Source of the DNA: Devosia sp. A8/3-2
GTDB taxonomy: Bacteria; Pseudomonadota; Alphaproteobacteria; Rhizobiales; Devosiaceae
Assembly: GCA_025452255.1 (NCBI GenBank)
Contig: CP104974.1
Location: 1,551,001 to 1,615,000, forward strand
Length of the DNA stretch: 64,000 nucleotides
Direction: 5' to 3'
Part shown: piece by piece, positions 1 through 9,111 of the stretch
Numbering within the stretch: position 1 is the stretch's first letter
How the letters are laid out: each line of letters opens with the position of its first letter
Notes under the pieces: model-generated
The model's input: only the letters and a program-made list of their open reading frames with translations
Database searches by the model: none
Told to the model about the DNA's origin: nothing
Made by a program: the position numbers and the translations under genes

Positions 1-2
1 TC

Positions 3-480
3 GATTTCACCGTGCTGCTGAGCGATCCCTTCTGTCAGCGCCAGCGATCCGATTACCAAAAGCGTGGAACTGGTCGATCTCGATACGCTGATGGCGCGCT
101 CGGACGTGGTGAGCATTCATGCCCCGTCTCTGCCCTCGACACGGGCGATGATCGGCGCACGCCAGCTCAAGCTGATGAAGGACGGCGCAGCCTTCATCAA
201 TACGGCGCAGGGCGCCTTGATCGACGAGGCGGCTTTGATTGCTGAGTTGCGCACCGGTCGCATTCATGCGGTGATCGATGTGACCGATCCCGAGATTCCC
301 AGCGATGGCTCCCCGTTCTATGATCTGCCCAATGTGTTCCTGACCCCGCATGTGGCGGGCGCGGTGGGCACCGAGCGGCTGCGGCTGGGGCAGATGGCGA
401 TCGAGGAAATCGAGCGCTTTGTCGCTGGCGTGCCGCTGGAATTTGCGGTGGTGCCGGAGGCGTTGGAACGGTTGGCGTGA
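3..480 (+). CDS. D-2-hydroxyacid dehydrogenase, C-terminal part (cut by window edge)
   Basis: NAD(P)-dependent D-isomer-specific 2-hydroxyacid dehydrogenase; only the end of the Rossmann domain and the C-terminal catalytic segment are present. The residues read DPFVSASDPITKSVELVDL only if an extra T at position 33 is skipped (TTC-T-GTC), so the frame moves there. Family marks are the SIHAPSLPSTRAMIG stretch (NAD domain), the INTAQGALIDEAAL stretch and LTPHVAGA, whose His is the usual catalytic acid/base position. The substrate cannot be told from this part. It runs in the same direction as the acyltransferase and ThuA genes that follow at 24 bp and may share their operon, which looks concerned with sugars or sugar acids (inference). 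Confidence 0.85.
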
Positions 481-504
481 GCCACGCCACATTGTGGGGA
501 ATAA

Positions 505-2157
505 ATGACTTTGCAGTCTGCCATGCCAGTTGACGCCTACGACCCCGACCGCGAGGCGCGATTGCAATTTTTGACTCGGGATCGCACGCCAGCGGAAATC
601 GATGCGCCTGAGCATAGGGCGCGACTGGCGCATTTGACGGAGGTGGCCGGCGCGAGTTTTGCACCGACCGCCTATGTGGCAGCGGAAGCGGCAATCTTCA
701 CCACCCATCTGGTGCTGGGCGAGCATAGCTGGATCGTGGGGCACGCGCTGGTGCGGGGCGATGTGGAATTTGGCGCGCACAGCACGGTCAATCCCTATGC
801 GATGATTTCGGGCAAGGTGCGTTGCGGTGATGGCGTGCGCATTGCCAGCCATGTCTCGATCGTGGGCTTCAATCACGGGTTCGATGACCCCAGCGTGCCG
901 ATCTACACCCAAAAGCACGAGACGCTCGGCATCGTCATCGAGGACGATGTTTGGATCGGCGCCAATGCGGTGGTGCTCGACGGGGTCACCGTGGGCAAAG
1001 GCGCGGTGATCGCGGCCGGGGCCGTGGTCAGCAAGGACGTGCCGCCCATGGCCATTGTCGGCGGCGTGCCGGCCAAGGTCGTGCGCTATCGCGGGCAGGG
1101 CAAGGCCGGCCGGGGCGATGCGGTGGCGGCGCTAGGGCGGCTGGGCGCGGCGGCCCGAGCGCAGTGGCCGGAGATATTGGCGCGGCATCGCGAGAATGGG
1201 GAATATGTGTCGCGCGAGGCCGACGGACAGGCGCGGCGCAGCGCCCGGCACCGTAACGACGCCATCGAAATCGTGGCCGGCTTTGGCGCCTTGCCCGAGG
1301 GACTGGACGCGGCGGCGACGTTGGCCGAATTGCAGGCTTTGCAGGACCCGGTCAGCGGGCTTTTCCCCGATCCGCATCGACCCCCGGCGGACGGCGTGGC
1401 CATGCGCGACGATGGGCTGGCGCTCTATAATGTGCTCTCGGTGGGCTATGCCATCGAAGTGCTGGGTGGCCGGCCACTGCATCGGATCGCGGCAGTGGAG
1501 GATCTGAGCGCCGATGAACTCTGCGACTGGCTCGAAGGGCTGACTCGGAAGGATCGGGCCCGGAGTGCGGGGTCGGCTGTGGATGCCATCGGCACGGCAC
1601 TCTATTTCAATGCGTGCTATTTCAGCACCGGGCGGAGCCGGGAAATCCTCTTCGGCTGGCTGGCGCTGCGGCAGGATCGCGGCACCGGGCTCTGGGGCTC
1701 GCCCACGGCGGAGCAAGGGCTGCTGCAGCCGGTCAACGGATTTTACCGGCTGACGCGCGGCACCTATGCGCAATTCGGATTGCCGGTGCCGCAGGCGGAG
1801 CGAGCGATTGACTCGGTGCTGCTGAATTATCGCAATTATGGCGGCTTTTCCGGGCCGACCTACACCGCCTGCAACTTGCTCGACACCATCCATCCACTGC
1901 GGCTCTGCCCGGGCCAGACCGATTATCGCCGCACCGAGGCCGAGACCATTGCGCGCGCGGTGATCGAGCGGGCCGAACGGCGCTGGGTGACAGGCGAGGG
2001 ATTTGCCTTTGCCGATGACCGGGAGCCGAGCCTGCAGGGCACCGAGATGTGGCTCTCGGTGGTGCATCTGGCCGCGGACCTGCTCGGCATTGCCGATAGT
2101 TTCGCCTTCGTGCCCAAGGGCGTGCATCGTACCAAGGCCGTGGGGTTGGGACTGTGA
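505..2157 (+). CDS. Hexapeptide-repeat (LbetaH) acyltransferase with unassigned C-terminal domain
   Basis: A 550-residue protein with no frame break. Residues about 60-205 form a left-handed beta-helix acyltransferase of the maltose/galactoside O-acetyltransferase type: repeated hexapeptides and a closing [10 protein letters not shown] loop typical of CoA-dependent O-acetyltransferases. The substrate is unknown. Residues about 250-550 match no domain I recognise; they contain aromatic, Gly- and Leu-rich helices ([38 protein letters not shown]) that resemble an alpha/alpha-barrel of the prenyltransferase/squalene-cyclase type, but this is a weak guess. ATG at 505 has GGGGA at 496-500. The stop overlaps the GTG of the next gene (GTGA), so translation is probably coupled. 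Confidence 0.75.
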   Translation: MTLQSAMPVDAYDPDREARLQFLTRDRTPAEIDAPEHRARLAHLTEVAGASFAPTAYVAAEAAIFTTHLVLGEHSWIVGHALVRGDVEFGAHSTVNPYAMISGKVRCGDGVRIASHVSIVGFNHGFDDPSVPIYTQKHETLGIVIEDDVWIGANAVVLDGVTVGKGAVIAAGAVVSKDVPPMAIVGGVPAKVVRYRGQGKAGRGDAVAALGRLGAAARAQWPEILARHRENGEYVSREADGQARRSARHRNDAIEIVAGFGALPEGLDAAATLAELQALQDPVSGLFPDPHRPPADGVAMRDDGLALYNVLSVGYAIEVLGGRPLHRIAAVEDLSADELCDWLEGLTRKDRARSAGSAVDAIGTALYFNACYFSTGRSREILFGWLALRQDRGTGLWGSPTAEQGLLQPVNGFYRLTRGTYAQFGLPVPQAERAIDSVLLNYRNYGGFSGPTYTACNLLDTIHPLRLCPGQTDYRRTEAETIARAVIERAERRWVTGEGFAFADDREPSLQGTEMWLSVVHLAADLLGIADSFAFVPKGVHRTKAVGLGL

Positions 2158-2800
2158 CCGATAAAAAGCCCTCGTCGTCTGGGGCGGCATGGAATTGCAC
2201 ACACCTGAACGCGGCGCCCATGTGGTGCGCGATCTGCTGGAGGCAGAAGGCTTTTCGGTCACCGTGACGCACGATTACGACGCGCTGGGCGCCGCCGATG
2301 TGGGCGAGAATGACCTGGTTGTGCCGGTCATCACAGATGGGCAATTGCCGCGCGAGAAGATGGCCAATCTGGTCACCGCGATCCGGGCGGGGACGGGGCT
2401 GGCCGGCTATCATATGGGTCTGGCGACGAGCTTTCGCGACAGCGTGGCGTTCCGCTATGCGGCGAGCTGCTATTGGGTGGCCCATCCGGGCAATCTCATC
2501 ACCTATCGCGTCGATGTGAGCCGCAGCGACCACCCGATCATGGCGGGGATCGATAGCTTCGAACACACCTCCGAGCAATATTATCTCAATTACGATCCGG
2601 CCGTTGCAGTGCTGGCGACAACCACCTTTTCTGGCGAGTTCGACCCCCGGCGCAAGGATGTGGTGATGCCGGTTGTGTTCACCACCAATCACGGCGCCGG
2701 GCGGGTATTCTATTCCTCGCTGGGACATACCGCGGACGAATTGGACATCCCGCAAGTGCGGACCATCCTCAAGCGCGGCCTGCTCTGGGCGGCGCGGTAG
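2154..2800 (+). CDS. ThuA-like domain protein (trehalose-utilisation family)
   Basis: ThuA is a glutamine-amidotransferase-like fold; in Sinorhizobium thuAB lies in the trehalose/maltose utilisation operon, and ThuA homologues occur beside sugar-processing oxidoreductases. The start is the GTG at 2154, overlapping the previous stop. The true N-terminus, [14 protein letters not shown], lies in the frame used later, so one base is missing in the A-run at about 2162-2166. The rest is continuous: [13 protein letters not shown] (nucleophile-elbow region), [23 protein letters not shown]. Most ThuA proteins have WGGW-x-GH at the start; here Met replaces the second Trp. The stop is directly followed by the stop of the convergent methyltransferase. 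Confidence 0.85.
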
Positions 2801-3520
2801 CTATTGCTGGGCCTGTTGCGCCTGCCGCCGCAACACCTCGGATTCGGGCAGCGCATTGGCATATTTGAGTTCGCGATTGGCGCGGTTCCAGAAGGCGGGA
2901 TGGACCTTGTCGAGCGCAGCCGCATCGTCGGGCACGAGCGCAAGTTGGGTGGCGGTTTCAGCATCCAGATAAAGAATGGCGTTCTGCCGGTACCGGGCGG
3001 GGATGGCTTCGTCGGTCCAGATTTGCGGACGGAGGACATCAAATGGCCGATAGCCATGAGCCGCGAAAAGGCCGGCCCAATAGCTCTGCCATTGTTCATT
3101 GCTGTGCCCGACGCCACCCCGGCCGGGGATGGCGGCGCTGAACAGGATGGCCGGGGCAAGAGCGACGAGATCGGCGACAAAGCCGACGGCGCGGGCGGGG
3201 CTCAGATGCTCGGCGACTTCTGAGTGACATCGCCAGATCGACGCGTGGACCGGTGAAGCTTTGTTCCGTGTCCTGCGCGGAAAAGGCGATGCGGGGATCG
3301 TCCAGCATATCTGGAGTGACCCAATCGCCTTCGATGCCGAACGCGTCGGCCGCGCCATCGGCTAGTGCAGCGGCCAGCCAGTGCCGGTGCCGCAGCCAAT
3401 ATCGGCCACCGAACGCCGCTCCGGGCCCTTGGGCAGGGCCGCGAGCAGCCGGGCAGCGGCATGGGCCGTGTGGGCGCGGCGATTGTCGTAGAAATCGGTC
3501 GGGTAGATCGAGGCACTCAT
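2801..3520 (-). CDS. Class I SAM-dependent methyltransferase
   Basis: The N-terminus MSASIYPTDFYDNRRAHT leads to SVADIGCGTGTGWPL, the glycine-rich SAM-binding motif I. After repair the chain continues through GDWVTPDMLDDPRI, PRVDLAMSLEVAEHLSP (post-motif acidic segment and EVAEHL, typical of methyltransferases acting on small molecules) and NEQWQSYWAGLFAAHGY. Two breaks interrupt it: near 3362-3370, and an extra T at 3222 (TTC-T-GAG on the + strand). The target is unknown. The gene converges on ThuA with no gap between the two stop codons. About 235 residues after repair, normal for the family. The start at 3520 gives the first Met that fits the domain; upstream codons are possible. Confidence 0.75.
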
Positions 3521-3613
3521 CGAAGCGGCTCGCCGGTTGGAAAGGCTGGCCGATGATATGCGGCGGGCGGCCGGCAGGCCAGCGATCAAATGTTTTTGCG
3601 CGGCATCAAACGG

Positions 3614-3638
3614 GGAACCTCGGCTTTGGCCGCTCGTT
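3614..3638 (+). promoter_or_regulatory. EcfG-type (general stress response) promoter for the DUF2934 gene
   Basis: GGAAC at 3614-3618, 16 bases, then CGTT at 3635-3638. This is the known -35/-10 pattern for alphaproteobacterial EcfG sigma factors (GGAAC-N16/17-CGTT). It lies 44 bp before the ATG at 3682. The same pattern stands before phyR and the DUF1328 gene in this window, and ecfG itself is at 60880. Confidence 0.7.
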
Positions 3639-3681
3639 GCCGAACAGCGTCCACATTAGCGGGAGCCTTGCGGCGGGCATC

Positions 3682-3903
3682 ATGCATAAGAACACGGCTC
3701 TGGCCGAGGCGGTTAGACGAACCGCATATTTCCTGTGGGAGAATGACGGGCGACCGCCGGGGCGCAGCTTTGACTATTGGCTGCGCGCCAAGGAGATGCA
3801 TCTGCGCCAGCTGGCCTATGACAAATGGCTGGCTGAGGGGGCGCCGCATGATCGCGCCGAGACCCATTGGTATCAGGCCGCGCGGGATATGGGCGATAAA
3901 TGA
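3682..3903 (+). CDS. DUF2934 small protein, probable stress-response target
   Basis: 73 residues, intact, soluble and charged. The core WLRAKEMHLRQLAYDKWLAEG with an upstream RRTAYFLWENDGRPPGR segment is the DUF2934 pattern found in many Rhizobiales, often in genes induced by the general stress response. Function is unknown. The ATG at 3682 is the first Met consistent with the family; the open frame extends upstream without resembling anything. The EcfG-type promoter at 3614-3638 supports both the start and stress control. It converges on efp, separated by the efp terminator. Confidence 0.8.
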   Translation: MHKNTALAEAVRRTAYFLWENDGRPPGRSFDYWLRAKEMHLRQLAYDKWLAEGAPHDRAETHWYQAARDMGDK

Positions 3904-3923
3904 AAACGGGCCCCGCAGGGCCT
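3903..3923 (-). terminator. Rho-independent terminator of efp
   Basis: Read on the minus strand: AGGCCC, loop TGCG, GGGCC, then CGTTTT. A GC stem with a short U-run lies 26 bp after the efp stop. Confidence 0.55.
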
Positions 3924-3948
3924 GTACACATTCATGCGTCCGTCAGGA

Positions 3949-4515
3949 TCAGTCCTTGGCGCGCTCGACATAGGAATTGTCGTCGGTGAGAATGACGATG
4001 CGGGTGCCGACACCGATATGGGGGGGACCATGACCTTGAGGCCATTGTTGAGCACGGCAGGCTTGTAGGACGAGGAGGCCGTCTGGCCCTTGACCACCGG
4101 TTCGGTCTCGATGATCTCGAAGCTCAGGCGCTGGGGCAGTTCCATCGAGAGAGCGGTGCCCTCGAAGGTCTTGAGGTGAACCTTCATGCCATCGACGAGA
4201 TACGCGCTGATCGCCGATCACGTCGTCGGCGACGGTGATCTGCTCATAGGTGGCGGGCTCCATGAAGTGGTGGCCTTCGCCGTCCGAATAGAGATAATCA
4301 TATTCGCGATCATCGACATCGGCCTTCTCGACCATTTCAACGGTGCGCCAACGGCCGACGACCTTCACGCCATCGGAAATGCGGCGCATGTTGACGTTGG
4401 TGATCGAGTTGCCCTTGCCGGGGTGGACGTTTTCCGCCGTCAGGATGACATGCAGATTGCCGTCCTGTTCGACGACATTGCCCTTGCGGAGCGACGAGGC
4501 GATGACCTTGACCAT
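3949..4515 (-). CDS. efp: Translation elongation factor P
   Basis: EF-P binds ribosomes stalled on polyproline stretches and promotes peptide bond formation. The protein starts MVKVIASSLRKGNVVEQDG. The modified lysine falls at residue 34 in HPGKG, the site for beta-lysylation, and the two genes for that modification (epmA, epmB) begin on the other strand. Domain II (KVHLKTFEGTALSMELP) and domain III (ETEPVVKGQTAS, LNNGLKVMVPPHIGVG) follow. Two compensating breaks occur, near 4205 and in the C-run at about 4020, so the total length (189 codons) is that of a normal EF-P. An essential-type gene with breaks like this points to sequence error rather than decay. Confidence 0.97.
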   Translation of the reverse strand: MVKVIASSLRKGNVVEQDGNLHVILTAENVHPGKGNSITNVNMRRISDGVKVVGRWRTVEMVEKADVDDREYDYLYSDGEGHHFMEPATYEQITVADDVIGDQRVSRRWHEGSPQDLRGHRSLDGTAPAPELRDHRDRTGGQGPDGLLVLQACRAQQWPQGHGPPHIGVGTRIVILTDDNSYVERAKD

Positions 4516-4661
4516 CAATTCTTCCTTGTTCAAGCGGTGGCGGCGGCCTAGAGGAGCGGCAATGGAGCCGGGCCGGGCACGCTGATGTTTTTTCTTTGGT
4601 GCTGCCCGATACAATAATTCCGGCCAAACCGCCAGACCCGAGCCGAGAAAGAGCCGATCGA

Positions 4662-5724
4662 TTGTCCTCCGCCCCGTTTTCTCCCGCTGCCTCGCCTCGG
4701 TGGACGCCACAGATTCATGCCGATCGGCGGCCGCTGCTGCTGGGGCGCAATAAGATCGACACGGCGCTGCGGTCATATCTGGCCGAGAATGACTTCATCA
4801 TGGTGGACCCGCCGGGGCTGCAGCGCTCGCCGGGCAATGAGACGCATCTGCATGCTTTTGCCACCACGGCGATCGGTAATGATGGTGTGGGGGCGACGCT
4901 GTTCCTGCATACGTCACCAGAATTCAGCATGAAAAAGCTGCTGGCAGCGGGCGAGCGGCGGATTGCCAGCCTTGGCCATGTCTGGCGCAACCGCGAGCGC
5001 AGTGCATTGCACCATCCCGAGTTCACCATGCTGGAATGGTATCGGGCCGGTGAGGACTATGGGGTCATTATCGAAGACTGTCTCGCCATGCTTAAGCTAG
5101 CGGCCGGCGCGGTAGGCAGCAAGATGCTGCGCTACAAGGGCCGGGAATGCGATCCGTTTGCCGAGGCCGAGCGACTCAACGTCGTGCAAGCTTTTGAAAG
5201 ATATGCAGGAATTGATCTGTTCGCGACCATGGATACGGCGGGCAATACCGATGGCGAGGCGCTGGCATCAGCCATGATCGCGGTGGGGCTGGATGTGCCG
5301 GAGGATCGCAGCTGGAGCTATTTGTTCAGTCGGGTGCTGGTGGAAAAAGTCGAGCCCAATCTGGGGCTTGGACGGGTGACGGTGCTGGATCGCTATCCGG
5401 CGGCCGAGGCGGCACTGGCGCGGCGGGCAGCCGATGACATGCGGGTCAGCGAGCGGTTCTGAGCTTTATGCCTGTGGGGTGGAGCTGGCCAATGGCTTTG
5501 GCGAATTGACCGATCCGCAGGAGCAGCGCCGCAGATTTGCCGCGGAGATGGATGAAAAACACCGGATTTATGGGGAGCGCTATCCGCTCGACGAAGATTT
5601 CCTCAAGGCGCTGGAACTGATGCCCGAGGCGAGTGGCGTGGCGCTGGGGTTTGACCGCGTCGTGATGCTGGCGACGGGCGCACCGCGCATCGATATGGTG
5701 TTGTGGGCGCCGGTGGTTGGGTGA
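4662..5724 (+). CDS. epmA: EF-P lysyl-transferase EpmA (GenX/PoxA/YjeA)
   Basis: EpmA is a class II lysyl-tRNA synthetase paralogue without the anticodon-binding domain that ligates (R)-beta-lysine to EF-P. Class II motifs are visible: FIMVDPPGLQRSPGNETHL, LHTSPEFSMKKLL, HVWRNRERSALHHPEFTMLEWYR (motif 2) and GVALGFDRVVML (motif 3). The frame breaks at 5460, where an extra T turns TTCGAG into TTCTGAG, so ERF continues as ELYACGVELANGFGEL. About 353 residues, no N-terminal OB domain, as expected. The likely start is TTG at 4662, which gives MSSAPFSPAASPRWTP; an upstream in-frame codon at 4596 is less likely. It is divergent from efp and 22 bp before epmB. Confidence 0.95.
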
Positions 5725-5746
5725 GCCGCCCAATGAGAGATTTGTG

Positions 5747-6801
5747 ATGGGTTTGGCCAAGGCCAGTTTGAAAAGTGCAGACGATCTGGTTGCGGCCGGG
5801 CTGGCTCCGCTTGAGCATCGCGACGCGCTCGCCGCAGTCGCCGAGCGCTATGCCATTGCACTGACGCCAGCCGTGGTCGGGTTGATCGACCGAAACGATC
5901 CGAACGATCCGATGGCGCGCCAATTCGTGCCACAGGTAGCCGAACTGGTAACCACGCCGGACGAGCGGGCCGATCCGATCGGAGATTTGAGCCATTCGCC
6001 GGTGGAAGGGATCGTGCATCGCTATCCCGACCGGGTGCTGCTCAAAGCCGTGCATGTCTGCCCGGTTTATTGCCGCTTCTGCTTCCGGCGCGAAATGGTG
6101 GGGCCGCAGGGGCTGGGCACGTTGACGCCCGAAGCCTTGGACGCGGCCATTGGCTATATCGCCGATCATCCCGAAATCTGGGAAGTGATCCTGACCGGGG
6201 GCGATCCGCTGGTGCTCTCGGCGCGGCGGTTGCGCGAGATGATGGCGCGGCTCGAGGGGATCGATCACGTCAAGATCGTGCGCTTTCATACGCGGGTGCC
6301 GGTGGTGGAGCCCGAGCGGATTGACGACGCGCTGATCGAAGCCCTCAAGGCCAGCGGCAAGACGACTTACCCGGCCGTTCATGCCAATCACCCGCGCGAA
6401 TTTTCCGAGGCCGCGCGGGCGGCCATCGCCCGGCTGGCCGATAGCGGCGTGGTGCTGATCAGCCAATCGGTGCTGCTCAAGGGCGTCAATGACGACGTGG
6501 AGACGCTGGCGGCGCTCATGCGCGGTTTCGTCGAAAACCGCATCAAGCCCTATTACCTGCACCACCCCGATCTGGCGCCGGGCACCAGCCATTTCCGGGT
6601 GTCGATCGAAGACGGCCAAAAGCTCGTCGCGGCTTTGCAGGGCACGATCTCAGGACTGTGCCAGCCGACCTACATCCTCGATATCCCCGGCGGCTATGGC
6701 AAGGCCGATATCGGCGCCAGCAGCGTCAGCGGCGCGGACGGATGCTTTACCGTGCGGGATTTCACGGCGGAGAGCATCGATACCCGCCGGACGTCGCCTG
6801 A
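5747..6801 (+). CDS. epmB: EF-P beta-lysylation protein EpmB (lysine 2,3-aminomutase family)
   Basis: Radical SAM, PLP-dependent enzyme that converts L-lysine to beta-lysine for EF-P modification. The radical SAM cysteines are in CPVYCRFCFRR (CxxxCxxC), followed by the VILTGGDPLVLS and VHANHPREFS segments of the KamA family. The reading frame seems to run on into the next gene, but the usual C-terminus GGEHRYPPDVA and a TGA stop at 6799-6801 appear if one C is restored near 6764 (ttcaCCggc). I therefore end the gene there, at about 351 residues. ATG at 5747; the next gene begins 1 bp after this stop. Confidence 0.9.
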
Positions 6802-6802
6802 A

Positions 6803-7542
6803 ATGCCATTGGGACGGCTGATCGGCAGTGGCAAGGAAGCCGAGGTGTTCGAGGCTGGCCCGGATGTGCTCAAGCTCTATCGGGTGGGTGTTGGCCGGGA
6901 AACAGTGGACCGCGAAGCGGGTATCCTGAACGTCCCGGCGCCATTGCCGCTGCCGGTACCCCGCCTACGCGGGGTGGTCGAAATCGATGGCCGCTGGGGC
7001 ATATTGATGAGCCGCGCCGAAGGGCCGCCGCTCAGTGCCAGTTTGCGGCCCCATGATCTCGAATCTATTGCGGACGGGGTCGCGCAATTGCACCAGCTTG
7101 TGCACGCACAGCCGGGCGGATCGCTGAACAGCTACAAGATGCGGCTGGCTCGGGACATCGGCAGGGCCATGGGGCTGGATGAGGCCGAGCGGGGGCGCTT
7201 GCTGCAGCATTTGGCGGAGCTGCCGGACGGGGATCGGCTGTGCCACGGCGATTTTCACCCGGCCAATATCATGGGTTCGTTGGATCGGCCGATAATCGTT
7301 GATTGGCCAGATGCCAGAGCGGGCCGCCCGCGGCGGATGCCTGCCGAACTTATCTCTTGCTGCTGCATAATCTGCCGGACATGGCTGAACCTTATCTCGA
7401 TGCCTATGCGCATCGCTCAGGCATTGCACGGCCCCTGCTGCTCGATTGGCTGCCGGTGTTGGCCGCCGCACGACTGTCCGAGAATGTGCCGGCTGAGGCG
7501 GACCGGTTGCTGGCGCTGGCGCGTAGTGCGGGAGCCTGCTGA
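6803..7542 (+). CDS. Aminoglycoside phosphotransferase (APH)-family kinase-like protein
   Basis: A small protein with an APH/choline-kinase fold. It has a glycine-rich start (LIGSGKEAEVFEAG), RWGILMSRAEGPPLSA hinge region, the Brenner motif LCHGDFHPANIM (HGD-x4-N) and IIVDWPDA, with the metal-binding Asp. A break near 7312 must be repaired; after it the chain reads SGPPAADACRTYLLLLHNLPD to the stop at 7542, about 246 residues. Such proteins phosphorylate small molecules or sugars; genuine aminoglycoside resistance is not implied. ATG at 6803 follows the epmB stop by 1 bp, which suggests an operon, but no link to EF-P modification is known to me. Confidence 0.75.
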
Positions 7543-7599
7543 CACTTTCTGTCAGCGATACGACTACAGTTCTTGGGTGCAAAGAACCGGAGGCTGGCA

Positions 7600-7971
7600 A
7601 TGACCCCTGATGACTTCGTGCGCCGATATGAGGCGGCGACGAATGCGCACGATCTGGCAGGCACGCTTGAGCTGATTGCCGCGGACGCGGCTTATCTGTT
7701 CAGCGATCGAACCACCCATATAGGCAAGGCGGCGATCAGCGACGCGCTGGCGGCAAATTTTGACAGTATCAGGAACGAGACCTACGCAATCGCGGGGCTG
7801 CGATGGCTGGCGGTTTCGGACGATATTGCGGTGTGCGTTTATGAGTTCGGATGGTCGGGCGAAATCAACGGGGAAGCCGCGTCGGGAGGCGGCCGAGGTA
7901 CGTCCGTGCTGCGGCGGAGCGATGAGCGTTGGCTCGTGGTTCATGAACATCTGAGCGCGGGAGCGCTGTAG
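7600..7971 (+). CDS. SnoaL-like / NTF2-fold protein (DUF4440 type)
   Basis: Intact, 123 residues. The pattern EAATNAHDLAGTLELIAADAAY followed by alternating strands and WLVVHEHLS is the NTF2-like cone fold used by SnoaL-type polyketide cyclases and many small binding proteins or enzymes. The ligand is unknown. The start is set by GGAGG at 7589-7593, six bases before ATG 7600; an in-frame ATG at 7573 lacks a site. It is probably a single-gene unit: the Rrf2 operator follows downstream. Confidence 0.75.
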   Translation: MTPDDFVRRYEAATNAHDLAGTLELIAADAAYLFSDRTTHIGKAAISDALAANFDSIRNETYAIAGLRWLAVSDDIAVCVYEFGWSGEINGEAASGGGRGTSVLRRSDERWLVVHEHLSAGAL

Positions 7972-8025
7972 GCGATCTGGCCGCATCTGCTCTCGAAAAG
8001 CGTGGAGCGATTGACCGTCACGCGA

Positions 8026-8050
8026 ATCATGGATAAGAATTATCCATGAT
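8026..8050 (+). promoter_or_regulatory. Palindromic operator of the Rrf2 regulator
   Basis: Perfect inverted repeat: ATCATGGATAA, spacer GAA, TTATCCATGAT. It ends at the base before the AGGAG ribosome-binding site of the Rrf2 gene, so a bound protein would block transcription initiation or early elongation. GGATAA/TTATCC arms around a short spacer are the usual operator form of Rrf2-type repressors, so autoregulation is inferred. Confidence 0.75.
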
Positions 8051-8061
8051 AGGAGATGGCG

Positions 8062-8562
8062 ATGAAGCTGGGTGATGGCGTTGAGCAGGCGGTGCATTGC
8101 GTGTTGGCACTGTCCGGATTGCCCGACGATGGTGTGCTGCCAGCGTCGGCACTGGCCGAGTATCATGGCGTTTCGACCAGTTATCTGCTCAAGCATCTGC
8201 AGGCGCTGAGTGGGGCGGGGATTTTGATTTCGGTGCCGGGGCCCAAGGGCGGATACCGACTGGCGCGAGCGCCCAGCCGAATTTCCCTGCTCGACATAGT
8301 GCTGGCCGTCGAGGGGCCGGAACCGGCCTTTCGCTGCGGCGAAATCCGCCAGCGCGGTCCCGATCCGATCGAGCAGAAATTCTTCAAAAAACCCTGCGGG
8401 ATCAACGCGGCCATGCTGCGGGCCGAACAGGCCTATCGGGCCGAATTGCGCAAGGTGCGCATAACCGAGCTGATCGGCGACACGCAGACTTCATTGGGCG
8501 CGGCCATCACGGCACGCTCCTGCGCCTTTATCGACCGCCATCAAAGGCGGGTTTCAACCTGA
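8062..8562 (+). CDS. Rrf2-family transcriptional regulator
   Basis: Winged-helix regulator, intact. The DNA-binding part is LPASALAEYHGVSTSYLLKHLQAL then the wing GPKGGYRLARAPSRISLLDIV, the classic Rrf2 pattern. After it come FRCGEIRQRGPDP and KKPCGIN, so two cysteines lie in the sensor loop, and others at VHCVLAL and SCAF; this differs from the close three-Cys set of IscR and NsrR, so a redox or thiol sensor is possible but an Fe-S cluster is not proven. AGGAG at 8051-8055 directly abuts ATG 8056 but is well spaced for ATG 8062, which I choose. It is probably cotranscribed with the AhpD-like gene 13 bp downstream. Confidence 0.9.
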   Translation: MKLGDGVEQAVHCVLALSGLPDDGVLPASALAEYHGVSTSYLLKHLQALSGAGILISVPGPKGGYRLARAPSRISLLDIVLAVEGPEPAFRCGEIRQRGPDPIEQKFFKKPCGINAAMLRAEQAYRAELRKVRITELIGDTQTSLGAAITARSCAFIDRHQRRVST

Positions 8563-8575
8563 AAGGATAGTTCAA

Positions 8576-9042
8576 ATGCAAGCACGTCTGAATTTCGTGG
8601 CCGCAGCGCCTGAAGCATACCGAAGCCAGTTTCGGCACTTGACCGCTACGTGGTCAAGGAGAGTGGATTGCCCCATCGGCTGCTCCATCTGATCAAGCTG
8701 CGGGCCTCGCAGATCAATGGCTGCGCCTATTGCGTGGATATGCATGTCAAGCAGGCCCGGGCCGATGGCATGAGCGAACAATGGATCAACCTGATCGTGA
8801 CTCGGCAGGAATCCCCGATCTATACCGAGGAGGAGCGCGCGGTGCTGCAATGGACGGAGGCGCTGACGCTGCTGCCGCAATCGCGCGCATCGGACGCCGA
8901 TTTTGCGCCGCTGCGGCAGCATTTCTCCGATAGCGAGATCACCAAGCTGACGGTGGCGATCGGCGCCATCAATGTGTGGAACCGGTTGGCCGTCGGTCTG
9001 CGCTCGCAGCATCCGGTGGAAGCAAGCGCCAAGGCAGCCTAG
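8576..9042 (+). CDS. Carboxymuconolactone decarboxylase family (AhpD-like) protein
   Basis: Starts MQARLNFVAAAPEAYRSQF; one base is missing near 8633-8637 (cggca, probably from a G-run), after which it reads ALDRYVVKESGLPHRLLHLIKLRASQINGCAYCVDMHVKQA. The CAYCVDMH motif (CxxC-x3-H) is the AhpD active site for peroxide reduction or disulphide exchange. Total about 155 residues. An AhpD-like protein under an Rrf2 repressor is a common pair, thought to respond to thiol-reactive or oxidative compounds. An AAGGA site precedes ATG 8576. Confidence 0.9.
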
Positions 9043-9111
9043 CGCCGATTTCGCTTGGGCCGGGGGCCGTGCTAGAACGGCCTCCCGATCATAGAGCGTT
9101 CAGTTGTCGCG

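Noticed and set aside
5747..7542. An EpmB-aminoglycoside phosphotransferase fusion protein in one reading frame
   Set aside because: Restoring one C near 6764 gives the usual EpmB C-terminus GGEHRYPPDVA and a stop at 6799-6801, followed 1 bp later by an ATG. The fusion is a product of the frame break.
6803..7542. Aminoglycoside resistance gene
   Set aside because: The fold is shared by many small-molecule kinases; nothing supports antibiotic specificity.
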